From: an uncultured Clostridia bacterium
Lineage (GTDB): Bacteria; Bacillota; Clostridia; Christensenellales; Aristaeellaceae
Assembly (NCBI GenBank): GCA_934636105.1
Contig: CAKTZR010000014.1
Location: 1-64,000 of the forward strand
Direction of reading: 5' to 3'
DNA: 64,000 nucleotides
Part shown: one piece after another, positions 1 to 7,228 of the stretch
How positions within the stretch are numbered: the first letter of the stretch is position 1
Layout: each line of letters opens with the position of its first letter
Program-made: the position numbers and the translations under genes
Notes under the pieces: generated by a model
The model's input: the letters and a program-made list of their open reading frames with translations, nothing else
What the model was told of the DNA's origin: nothing
Databases searched by the model: none

Positions 1-77
1 CCGTTTTCCGACGGCCTGAAACCGCCACAGGCGGCGGCCGTCGGAAAACCTCCATCGGTGTGAACGATGGAAGCAGG
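1..77. repeat. Hairpin/tRNA-arm chimeric repeat, copy 1
   Basis: This segment is identical to 135-211. It holds a nested palindrome: outer arms GTTTTCCGACGGCC and GGCCGTCGGAAAAC (14 bp) around an inner hairpin CCGCC-ACA-GGCGG. Next to it lies a sequence that on the minus strand reads as a tRNA anticodon arm with CAC in the loop. The copy may continue to the left of the window. Confidence 0.8.
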
Positions 78-111
78 ATAACGGGGGCAAGCATTGCGCG
101 TTTGCGGGGAA

Positions 112-134
112 TGGTGGTTCGTATGGGACTCGAA
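112..134 (-). pseudogene. tRNA 3'-end remnant (T-loop, acceptor 3' strand, CCA)
   Basis: Read on the minus strand, this segment gives a T-loop TTCGAGT, the acceptor strand ACGAACC, discriminator A and an encoded CCA. The 5' half of the T stem is replaced by the end of the hairpin at 135-181, so no cloverleaf can form. No D arm is present. I read it as tRNA debris joined to the hairpin element. Confidence 0.6.
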
Positions 135-211
135 CCGTTTTCCGACGGCCTGAAACCGCCACAGGCGGCGGCCGTCGGAAAACCTCCATCGGTGTGAACG
201 ATGGAAGCAGG
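135..211. repeat. Hairpin/tRNA-arm chimeric repeat, copy 2
   Basis: This is the second exact 77-bp copy, 134 bp from the first. It lies just downstream (in the minus-strand sense) of the tRNA-Val terminator. Its inner hairpin CCGCC-ACA-GGCGG also occurs in the long CTCCTTC-family repeats at 17116, 22212 and 28441 (one base changed in the last), which suggests a shared module. Confidence 0.8.
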
Positions 212-213
212 GT

Positions 214-250
214 AAAGAAAAGCCTTGCAAGTTTTCGAACCTGCAAGGCT
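214..250 (-). terminator. Rho-independent terminator of tRNA-Val
   Basis: On the minus strand, arms AGCCTTGCA and TGCAAGGCT flank a 12-nt loop and are followed by TTTTCTTT. It sits four bases past the tRNA CCA end. Confidence 0.8.
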
Positions 251-254
251 GATG

Positions 255-330
255 TGGTGGTCTGTACTGGACTCGAACCAGTGACCCCATCGATGTGAAC
301 GATGTGCTCTACCAACTGAGCCAACAGACC
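255..330 (-). tRNA. tRNA-Val (anticodon CAC)
   Basis: The minus strand folds into a complete 76-nt cloverleaf: acceptor GGTCTGT/ACAGACC, D stem GCTC/GAGC, anticodon stem CATCG/CGATG, T stem ACTGG/CCAGT with loop TTCGAGT, discriminator A and an encoded CCA. The anticodon loop TTCACAT gives anticodon CAC, which reads GTG valine codons. All stems pair perfectly, so this is the functional copy next to the two degenerate relatives. Confidence 0.95.
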
Positions 331-420
331 AATTCACTCGGAACGAAACATAGTATAGCACTTTGAAGGGAACTTGTCAACCCCGAATTTCATTTTTTTG
401 TAAGGAATCCGCATGTGTCT

Positions 421-448
421 TTCTTTATGGCGGGCTTTGTGGTATAAT
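421..448 (+). promoter_or_regulatory. Probable promoter of the polysaccharide operon
   Basis: A perfect -10 TATAAT lies at 443-448, about 48 bp before the first glycosyltransferase start. The -35 region (TTCTTT near 421) is a weak match. Confidence 0.45.
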
Positions 449-495
449 CAATCGAATACCATTGTGATTATTTGTCAGGAAGTTGGGAGATAAGC

Positions 496-1527
496 ATGCA
501 GCTGCCTTTCATTTCGGTGATTTTGCCTGTGCGCAATGAGGAACGCTATATCGCCGCGTGCGTGGATTCCATTTTTTCGCAGGATTATCCCGCGGAGAAG
601 ATGGAGGTCATTTTTGTGGACGGCCGCTCGGAGGATCGAACGGTCGAGCTGCTGCAGGCCATGCGGAAGGAGCATCCGCAGATCGTCGTGCTGGATAACC
701 CGAACCGCACCGTGCCGTATGCGATGAACATCGGCATTGCGCACAGCAGCGCGCCGGTGATCGTTCGTCTGGACGCGCATGCGGAATATCCGGCGGACTA
801 TATCCGTCTGTCCGTGGAGACGCTGCTCACGAAGGATTGCGACAACGCGGGCGGCGTGTTTGAGACGCACGGGCGCGGGTTTATGGGCGAAGCCATCGCG
901 GAGATGCTCAAAACGCCGCTGGGCGTGGGCAACGCGACCTATCGCCTGACGACGGAGGACGGCTATGTGGATACCGTGCCCTTCGGCTGCTTCAAGCGGG
1001 AGCTGTTTGAACGCATCGGCGGGTTTGACGAGCGCATGACCCGCAATCAGGATAACGAGCTGAATTTCCGCATCCGCAAAAACGGCGGCAAAATCTACCT
1101 CAATCACAACATCCGCGTGCAGTATTACTGCCGGGATACGATGCGCGGCATCATGAAAATGGGCTACATGAACGGCAAATGGAACGTCATCACGATGACA
1201 CTCGTGCCCGGTTCGATGGGCGTTCGCCACTTTGTGCCGCTGGCGTTTGTGCTCTCCACGATTCTGCTCGTGCTGCTGACGCTGCTGACGAAAAGCATGC
1301 TCTTTGGCGGGCTGCTGGCGCTGGAATGGGGCGCGTATCTGCTGCTGGATTTCTTCTATTCCTATACCATCGCCAAAGCGAAGGGATGGAAATTCCTGCC
1401 GGTGGAGATCATCCTTTATCCGGCGTTCCACTTTGCCTATGGCTTCGGCTCGCTCTGCGGCATTGCGGCGCTGCCGAAATTCGTGAAGGCCGAGAAGGAA
1501 AAGAAAAAGGCGGGTGACAAGCGGTGA
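496..1527 (+). CDS. Family 2 glycosyltransferase (ExoA-like), membrane-anchored
   Basis: This 343-residue GT-A fold enzyme should transfer a sugar from a nucleotide donor to a lipid-linked oligosaccharide at the inner face of the membrane. The nucleotide-binding start (SVILPVRNEE, residues 7-16), VDGRSEDRT (41-49) and the metal-binding RLDAH (91-95) are visible. The region after about residue 245 is strongly hydrophobic, with two or three membrane segments, as in the succinoglycan ExoA group. The ATG at 496 is chosen over 472 because GGGAGA lies seven bases upstream. It is the first gene of the operon and its stop overlaps the next start (GTGA). The sugar specificity cannot be read. Confidence 0.85.
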   Translation: MQLPFISVILPVRNEERYIAACVDSIFSQDYPAEKMEVIFVDGRSEDRTVELLQAMRKEHPQIVVLDNPNRTVPYAMNIGIAHSSAPVIVRLDAHAEYPADYIRLSVETLLTKDCDNAGGVFETHGRGFMGEAIAEMLKTPLGVGNATYRLTTEDGYVDTVPFGCFKRELFERIGGFDERMTRNQDNELNFRIRKNGGKIYLNHNIRVQYYCRDTMRGIMKMGYMNGKWNVITMTLVPGSMGVRHFVPLAFVLSTILLVLLTLLTKSMLFGGLLALEWGAYLLLDFFYSYTIAKAKGWKFLPVEIILYPAFHFAYGFGSLCGIAALPKFVKAEKEKKKAGDKR

Positions 1528-2630
1528 GCGTGCTGCATATCTGCTGCAACCTCGCGGGTTCGACCGTCTTTCCGCAGCTGTTTGAAGCGCTTGACGCGCA
1601 GGGGCTTGAACAGATTGTGTTCGTGCCGGAAAAGCGCGAGGCGGATTTGAACAAAAACGAGCCGCGCGGGGTGAAGACCATCCGCGCGCTGACGGTGAAG
1701 CGAAGCGACGCGCTGTTTTTCTTCCGCAAGGCGCAAAGGAGCGTTCCGGCGATTGAAAAGCAAGTCGATCTATCCGGAGTGACGCTGATTCACGCGCATA
1801 CGCTGTTCACCGATGGCTCGATTGCCGCGCGGCTGGCGCAAAAGCACGGCCTGCCGTATGTCGTCACGCTGCGATACAGCGATATAGAAGCGATTTGGAA
1901 ATATGAACCGCATCTGCGGCCGATGGCGCGGCGGATTCTTCGCGGCGCGGCGCGGGTCGTCTGTCTCGGCAGCGCGGCGAAGGAAAGGGTGCTCGGGTGG
2001 TTCTCGGGCGCGGCGCAGGATGAGCTGGAAAAAAAGCTGTGCGTCATCCCCAACGGCCTTGACCCTGCGTGGCTGGACGGCGCGCCCCGAACGGCGCTGC
2101 ATGACCCCGTTCGCGTGGGCTTTGCCGGACTGATGAATGAGCGAAAGCATCCGCTGGACGCGCTGAATGCGGCGCACGCGGCAGGCTTTGAAATGATCGC
2201 GTGCGGCGACGGGCCGCTCAAGGAAAAATTCTGCGCGGCGATGCGGCCCAATGATCGCTATCTGGGACGCATATCGGGTCTGGATGCGATGAAGGCGTTC
2301 TACGCGGATTGCGACGTGCTGCTTGTGCCGTCCTCGGCAGAGACGTTCGGCATGGTCTATCTGGAAGCGATGAGCCAGGGCGTGCCCGTGCTGTATACGA
2401 AGGGGCAGGGCTTTGACGGCCAGTTCCCGGAGGGCGAGGTCGGTTTTGCCGTGCCGTGCGGCGACGTGCAGGCGCAGGAGAAGGCGCTGAAACAGGCTGT
2501 GCAGGGCTATGCAGAGCGGTCAAAGCGATGCGTGGAGAGTGCAAGTCGGTATGCGTGGCCGCGGGTTGCCGGGATGTGGATGGAGCTGTATCAGGAAATC
2601 CATAATTCCTTCCGAAACAAGCGGAGTTAG
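1524..2630 (+). CDS. Family 4 glycosyltransferase
   Basis: This 368-residue GT-B fold enzyme probably retains donor stereochemistry and adds one sugar to the growing repeat unit. The N-terminal half carries LIHAHTLFTDG. The C-terminal donor half has VIPNGLD, FAGLMNERKHPLDAL and the EX7E signature in AETFGMVYLEAM. It uses GTG, which overlaps the upstream TGA by four bases, implying translational coupling. No signal peptide or membrane segment is present, so it is cytoplasmic or peripheral. The acceptor is unknown. Confidence 0.85.
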   Translation: MSVLHICCNLAGSTVFPQLFEALDAQGLEQIVFVPEKREADLNKNEPRGVKTIRALTVKRSDALFFFRKAQRSVPAIEKQVDLSGVTLIHAHTLFTDGSIAARLAQKHGLPYVVTLRYSDIEAIWKYEPHLRPMARRILRGAARVVCLGSAAKERVLGWFSGAAQDELEKKLCVIPNGLDPAWLDGAPRTALHDPVRVGFAGLMNERKHPLDALNAAHAAGFEMIACGDGPLKEKFCAAMRPNDRYLGRISGLDAMKAFYADCDVLLVPSSAETFGMVYLEAMSQGVPVLYTKGQGFDGQFPEGEVGFAVPCGDVQAQEKALKQAVQGYAERSKRCVESASRYAWPRVAGMWMELYQEIHNSFRNKRS

Positions 2631-2662
2631 AGCCTGCATTGTTTATAGCTTATTTATTGAAT

Positions 2663-2723
2663 CAACGAAGTGGGAAGTCCAGAAACCTCAGGTTTCTGGC
2701 GGGGTTTGGGGCAGCGCCCCAAA
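2663..2723 (-). repeat. GGGGC/CCAAGAACC-family intergenic repeat, copy A1
   Basis: It contains a 21-bp palindrome (arms CCAGAAACCT/AGGTTTCTGG) and the hairpin TTGGGGC-AGC-GCCCCAA, in reverse orientation. It fills the gap between two glycosyltransferase genes and ends directly at the AAAGGAGGTGA ribosome site of the next gene. Confidence 0.8.
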
Positions 2724-2737
2724 AGGAGGTGACCGGC

Positions 2738-3934
2738 ATGCGAATCCTGATGATGATTCATCGGCTGGCGGATAATTCGCCGTACTGCTTTTATGTGCAT
2801 GAGCAGGCCAAGGCGCTTAAAGCGCAGGGACACGACGTGACGGTTATCTCCTGCGTGGGCACAATGCCGATGATGAAACGGCTTCGTCCGGCGCTGTTTG
2901 AAACGGACAGGAGAACGCCGAAGCAGGATGTGATCGACGGTATTTCCGTATATTTTCCACGATGCCTGACGCTGGGCAACGCGGGCGAAAAGCTGCTGGG
3001 CGGATATCCGATGTATCGCGCGGCGCTGCCGATTGCAAGAAAACTGCACGCCGAAAAGCCGTTTGATATCATCCATGCGCACATGCTCCCCAGAGAGGGA
3101 CACGCAGGGCGGCTGCTGGGGCAGGCGCTGGGCGTGCCCGTCGCGCTGACTGTGCATGGAACGGATGTGTTCCATTACTTCATCCCCGGCCAAACGCCGT
3201 GGAAACGCAACATCGAAACCGCGCAGGGCGTTGACGCGCTGATGGCGGTTTCGAGCCTGCTGCTCTCGCGCGTTGCGCCGTATCGTGGGGAGGGAAAGAT
3301 CAGCCGCGTCGTGCAGAACGGCGTGGATCTCTCGCTCGTGCCGGAAAATGAAACGCGAAAACCGCGTTCGGTGCTCTCCGTCGGCACGCTCAAAGCGAGA
3401 AAATGTATGGATAAAACGCTGGAGGCGTTCGCGCGCTTGGCGGACGAATATCGGGATGCGACGCTGACCATCGTCGGTATCGGCGAAATGGAGGAGCAGC
3501 TGAAAGCGCGGATCGCCGAACTGCATCTGCAGGAACGTGTAACGTTGACGGGCGGACTGCCGCATGAAGACGTTTTGCGGCGGATGGCACAGAGCGACCT
3601 GTTTGTTCTGCCCAGCTGGGGCGAGGGATACGGCATTGTTTACATTGAAGCGATGGCGGCGGGCTGTATCGCCGTCGGCGCGCAGAACGAGGGCATTGCC
3701 GACACCATCACGGACGGCGAAAACGGCTTTCTCGTGCCGGCCGGAGATACGGACGCGGTGGAGCGCATCATGCGCGCCGTGTTCGCCCATCCCGAAGATT
3801 ATGAAGCGCTGCGGGCGCGCGGCACGCGCGACGCACGCAGGCTGACATGGGCGCACAACGCCGAAATCACCGCGGGGGTTTACCGCGAAGCCATGGAGCA
3901 TTGGAGGAAAGAACATGCGCAAGCAGGGCATTGA
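2738..3934 (+). CDS. Family 4 glycosyltransferase
   Basis: This 398-residue GT-B glycosyltransferase is of the GT4 type (WcaL/RfaG-like). Recognisable parts are LTVHGTDVFHYF in the acceptor half, then VVQNGVDLS, VLSVGTLKARK and the donor-site EX7E motif in WGEGYGIVYIEAM. The ATG at 2738 is preceded by a near-perfect AAAGGAGGTGA, so the in-frame extension upstream, which only reads through repeat A1, is not coding. It overlaps the next gene by 20 bp. The sugar and linkage cannot be inferred. Confidence 0.87.
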   Translation: MRILMMIHRLADNSPYCFYVHEQAKALKAQGHDVTVISCVGTMPMMKRLRPALFETDRRTPKQDVIDGISVYFPRCLTLGNAGEKLLGGYPMYRAALPIARKLHAEKPFDIIHAHMLPREGHAGRLLGQALGVPVALTVHGTDVFHYFIPGQTPWKRNIETAQGVDALMAVSSLLLSRVAPYRGEGKISRVVQNGVDLSLVPENETRKPRSVLSVGTLKARKCMDKTLEAFARLADEYRDATLTIVGIGEMEEQLKARIAELHLQERVTLTGGLPHEDVLRRMAQSDLFVLPSWGEGYGIVYIEAMAAGCIAVGAQNEGIADTITDGENGFLVPAGDTDAVERIMRAVFAHPEDYEALRARGTRDARRLTWAHNAEITAGVYREAMEHWRKEHAQAGH

Positions 3935-5228
3935 CGGAACGGGCATGCTGAACCTGTATGACCGGGTGACGGGCATTTTCAACGAAATCTTTGATTCGCG
4001 GCTGCTGACCGTGGCGGTTTTCGCGCTGGTTGGCTATTGCTCGCTGTTCACGCAGCGGAAATTTCCGATGCGCTGGATGATTTTCGTGCTTTTCGGCATG
4101 ATTCTGCTGGCTTTTGTGACACTGACGGCGCGCACGCCCGGGCAGAAGGCGCGCGTGCGCTTTCACAAGGGTCTGGCGGGTCTGTGGTTTGCGCTGCATG
4201 GCATGATGGTGGTTTCCGGTCTGTTTTATCAGGACTGGCTGCCGGAGAGCGTGCCGCTTTTGATCTGCTATCCGATTGTGTTTTCGGTGTTCGCTTCTCG
4301 GGACGACGATTCCACCTTCTGCTCGATTCTGCGCGGCGCGGTGTTCGCGGTGCTGCCGTTTCTGGCGTGGTCGTATCTCGCTGTGCCGCTGAGCTTTACC
4401 TATCCGGGCTACAAGGGCGTTTTTTATGACGCGAACTGCCTGTCGATGTGCTGTATCGTGATGGCGACGGCGGCGCTGCTGCTGGCTTATGTGAGCTTTG
4501 TGGAAAAGAAGATGAAGTCCGCGCTGGCATATCTGCTGCTGGGCATTTGGGCGGCGGTTACGCTGCTGGCGACGCTCTCCCGTTCCGGTCTGCTGGCGTT
4601 TGCGGGCGTGGTTGTGATTCTGGTTGCGGCGATCATTGCGGGCACGGCGAAGCATCCGGGGCGGCTGCTGGCGCTGCTCGGCGTGTTCATCGTGCTCTGC
4701 GGCCTCGTGGGCGTGAAGATCACGAAGGACAAGATGTATGAAGCGGCGGTGGAGGATTACAACCTCGCCGTCTACAACCACGAGACCTACGGCAACGAAA
4801 TTCTCGTGCCGAAGCCCGAAGACCGAAAAATCAGCATGGACGACCTGACCAGCGACCGCTGGGGCATTTGGATGACGATTCTGGAAAACCTGACGTGGAA
4901 CGGCCACGAGGACAGCGTCATTTGGGAATGGGTGGCCAAGGACGGCGCGGGCGACCGCCATTTCAACGCGCACAACGCGTTCTTCGGCGTGACCTACAAC
5001 AACGGCTTTATTGCGGGCCTTCTTCTGGTCGCTTATACGGTGCTGGCGTTCATCCGTGCGGCGAAGTATTATTGGGCGCACCGCAAGGCAAGCCCGTATG
5101 CGGCCACGCCGCTGGCGTTCTGCACGGTGTTCATTCTGGTGGGCATGTTTGAATCGGTCTATGCGCCGTTCTCGGTGATCGGCTGCGTATATTTTCTGGT
5201 TCAGGCGCCGCTCTGGCGCGCGGAGTAA
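3915..5228 (+). CDS. O-antigen ligase/polymerase-like membrane protein (Wzy/WaaL type)
   Basis: This 437-residue polytopic protein has about ten hydrophobic segments and a large extracytoplasmic loop near residues 270-350. The PF04932-type signatures TLLATLSRSGLLAF, before the loop, and HNAFFGVTYNNGFIAG, after it, are present. Such proteins polymerise or ligate undecaprenyl-linked repeat units outside the membrane. It starts at an ATG behind GGAGG inside the end of the preceding gene, which fits its place among the glycosyltransferases. Polymerase is more likely than ligase in a Gram-positive-type genome, but that is inference. Confidence 0.8.
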   Translation: MRKQGIDGTGMLNLYDRVTGIFNEIFDSRLLTVAVFALVGYCSLFTQRKFPMRWMIFVLFGMILLAFVTLTARTPGQKARVRFHKGLAGLWFALHGMMVVSGLFYQDWLPESVPLLICYPIVFSVFASRDDDSTFCSILRGAVFAVLPFLAWSYLAVPLSFTYPGYKGVFYDANCLSMCCIVMATAALLLAYVSFVEKKMKSALAYLLLGIWAAVTLLATLSRSGLLAFAGVVVILVAAIIAGTAKHPGRLLALLGVFIVLCGLVGVKITKDKMYEAAVEDYNLAVYNHETYGNEILVPKPEDRKISMDDLTSDRWGIWMTILENLTWNGHEDSVIWEWVAKDGAGDRHFNAHNAFFGVTYNNGFIAGLLLVAYTVLAFIRAAKYYWAHRKASPYAATPLAFCTVFILVGMFESVYAPFSVIGCVYFLVQAPLWRAE

Positions 5229-5242
5229 GGGAGGAACGGTGG

Positions 5243-5313
5243 AGAACGTTGGGCTGCCGCCCAAACCTGCCTGAGGGCTAAGCCCTCAGACTCCTGCTTC
5301 GCTTCGCGCAGCA
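5243..5313 (+). repeat. Divergent A-family intergenic repeat, copy A2
   Basis: Three successive hairpins (TTGGGC..GCCCAA, CTGAGGGCT..AGCCCTCAG, CTGC..GCAG) replace the standard sequence but keep the architecture of the family. It fills the junction between the polymerase gene and the next glycosyltransferase and abuts that gene's AAAGGAGA. Confidence 0.6.
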
Positions 5314-5329
5314 TAAAAGGAGATTTTGA

Positions 5330-6352
5330 ATGAATCCAAAGGTTTCGATCATTATTCCGGTTTACGGCGCGGAGGCGTTCCTGCCGGACTGCATTGCCTC
5401 CCTGCGCGCGCAGACGCTTCGGGAGATCGAGCTGATTTTCATCTGCGACGGCAGTCCGGATAACTCTCTGGCGATTCTGCGGAAGGTGGAGCCGCTGGAC
5501 GGCCGCATCCGCGTGATTGCCTTTGAGGAAAATCAGGGCGTATCGGCGGCGCGCAACGCGGGGCTGGATGCGGCGCGGGGAGATTACATCGGCTTCTGCG
5601 ACGGCGACGACTGGGTGGAGCCGCAGATGTTTGAAACGCTGTACCGCGCGGCGTTGGAGCATCAGGCGGATATCGCGTTCTGCCGGGTGTTCAAGGACAG
5701 GGGCGACAAGCATGAAAACGTGCCGCTGGGCTTTGACGACGGCACGGTGTTTGACCGGGAGAGCATCGGAAAGACGCTGATTCCCGCGATGCTCTCCAAA
5801 CCGACGGACAGCGACGAACTGCCGCTTTCGGGCTACACGCCGCGCAACCTGTTTCGGCGCGAAACGATCGGGAAGCACCGTTTCCGCCCGGACATTCGAT
5901 ACGCGGAGGATCTGCTCTTTATCGTCACCTGCATGAAGGACGCGGAGCGCGCCGTCGCGGTGGACAGGGCGTATTATCATTACCGCTTCCACACCGGGAG
6001 CGTGACGAAGCATTTCAGCTTCCATGTGCCGGAGAGCTATGAAAAATCCAACGACGCGCTGGAAACGCTTTTGGCGGATAACCCGGAGTGCATGCGCCGC
6101 ATGAAAATCCGCCGCCGCAAGATGGCGGTGAACACTGTGCGCAATTTCTGCTATCCCGGGACGCCCTATGCGTTCGGGGAGCGCGTGCGCCGCGCCAAGG
6201 CCTACATGAACAGGCCAGACGTCGCCGCGCTGTTTGACGACGTGAAGCCCGGCGACTTTCCGATGCAGCTGGGCATGAAGCTCTTTTTGATGCAGCACAG
6301 GATGGCGTTCACGATGTGCTTCCTGTTCACCTATGTGTTTGACCGGGTTTAA
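5330..6352 (+). CDS. Family 2 glycosyltransferase
   Basis: This 340-residue GT-A enzyme lacks membrane segments. SIIIPVYGAEAFLPDCI opens the nucleotide-binding fold, ICDGSPDNS follows, and DGDDWVEP (near residue 88) is the metal-binding DxD region. The C-terminal third is helical and basic, as in GT2 enzymes that decorate capsular polymers. The start is the ATG at 5330 behind AAAGGAGA. It is co-oriented with the polymerase and the priming transferase and belongs to the same polymer locus. Confidence 0.85.
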   Translation: MNPKVSIIIPVYGAEAFLPDCIASLRAQTLREIELIFICDGSPDNSLAILRKVEPLDGRIRVIAFEENQGVSAARNAGLDAARGDYIGFCDGDDWVEPQMFETLYRAALEHQADIAFCRVFKDRGDKHENVPLGFDDGTVFDRESIGKTLIPAMLSKPTDSDELPLSGYTPRNLFRRETIGKHRFRPDIRYAEDLLFIVTCMKDAERAVAVDRAYYHYRFHTGSVTKHFSFHVPESYEKSNDALETLLADNPECMRRMKIRRRKMAVNTVRNFCYPGTPYAFGERVRRAKAYMNRPDVAALFDDVKPGDFPMQLGMKLFLMQHRMAFTMCFLFTYVFDRV

Positions 6353-6371
6353 CGAAAGACGAGGAGCAATC

Positions 6372-7028
6372 ATGCAGAAGAACGAAAAACCGATGGACAT
6401 CGCCGAGGTTTTAGCCCGGCGAAAGCCCCAGCTTGCCGCCAAGCGCGCGATGGATATCCTGCTTTCGGCGTGCGCGCTGGCGGTGCTCTGGCCGCTGCTG
6501 CTGCTGATTGCGCTGGCGGTGGTCATCGACGATCCCGGCCCGGTGTTTTATCGGCAGGTGCGCATTGGAAAAGACGGCAAGCCGTTTCGCATTTTCAAGT
6601 TCCGCTCGATGGTGACGGATGCGGATAAAAAGGGGTTGGCGATCACCGTCGGGCGCGACAATCGAATTACGCGCGTCGGCGCGATTCTGCGCAAGACCAA
6701 GCTCGACGAACTGGCGCAGCTGCTCAACGTCCTTTGCGGGCAGATGAGCTTCGTCGGCCCGCGCCCCGAGGTGGAGCAGTATGTGAAGCTCTACACGCCG
6801 TATCAGCGGCAGGTGCTGCTGGTGCGTCCGGGTATTACGGATTACGCGTCGATTGCCTATCGCAACGAAAACGACCTGCTGGCCGGGACGGACGACCCCG
6901 AAAAGATGTACATCGAGCAGATCATGCCCGACAAAATCGAACTGAACATGAAATATCTGCGGGAGATTTCCCCACTTGCGGACATCCGGCTGATTTTCAA
7001 GACGATCATTGCGGTTGTGAAGGGGTGA
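6372..7028 (+). CDS. Undecaprenyl-phosphate sugar phosphotransferase (priming enzyme, EpsL/WcaJ C-terminal type)
   Basis: This 218-residue bacterial sugar transferase (PF02397) starts repeat-unit synthesis by moving a sugar-1-phosphate onto undecaprenyl phosphate. One membrane helix (about residues 22-45) is followed by the family signatures RIGKDGKPFRIFKFRSM, TKLDELAQLLNVL, MSFVGPRPE and RPGITDYASI. It is the short form without the four-helix N-terminal domain. The ATG at 6372 has GAGGAG upstream and is preferred to an upstream in-frame start that overlaps the previous gene. It is the key evidence that 496-7028 builds a lipid-linked polysaccharide. Confidence 0.92.
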   Translation: MQKNEKPMDIAEVLARRKPQLAAKRAMDILLSACALAVLWPLLLLIALAVVIDDPGPVFYRQVRIGKDGKPFRIFKFRSMVTDADKKGLAITVGRDNRITRVGAILRKTKLDELAQLLNVLCGQMSFVGPRPEVEQYVKLYTPYQRQVLLVRPGITDYASIAYRNENDLLAGTDDPEKMYIEQIMPDKIELNMKYLREISPLADIRLIFKTIIAVVKG

Positions 7029-7113
7029 ACGTTGGGGCGTTGCCCCAAACCCCACCAAGAACCTGAGGTTCTTGGATTTCCCACTTCATTTATCGCTGCG
7101 CGATAAATGGTGG
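7027..7113 (+). repeat. A-family intergenic repeat, copy A3
   Basis: It begins inside the stop codon of the sugar transferase (TGAACGTT). It shows GGGGC-GTT-GCCCC, the palindrome CCAAGAACCTGAGGTTCTTGG cut at one end, and a variable hairpin ATTTATCGC..GCGATAAAT. Confidence 0.85.
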
Positions 7114-7136
7114 AAAAAGATGCTTGGATCAAATAA

Positions 7137-7216
7137 TCCATCCACGAAGTGGATGGAAGGAGGAAGGTGCAGGGAACTCAGTTCCCTGCCGGGGTTTGGG
7201 GCAGAGCCCCAAAAAA
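7137..7216 (-). repeat. A-family intergenic repeat, copy A4
   Basis: This copy is in reverse orientation, facing A3. It has the palindrome GCAGGGAACTCAGTTCCCTGC and the hairpin TTGGGGC..GCCCCAA, and runs straight into the AAAAAAGGAGGAG ribosome site of the next gene. Confidence 0.8.
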
Positions 7217-7228
7217 GGAGGAGCTCAA

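Noticed and set aside
1..211. CRISPR array
   Set aside because: The two repeats are 77 bp with a strong internal hairpin and tRNA parts, only one spacer-like interval is present, and there are no cas genes.
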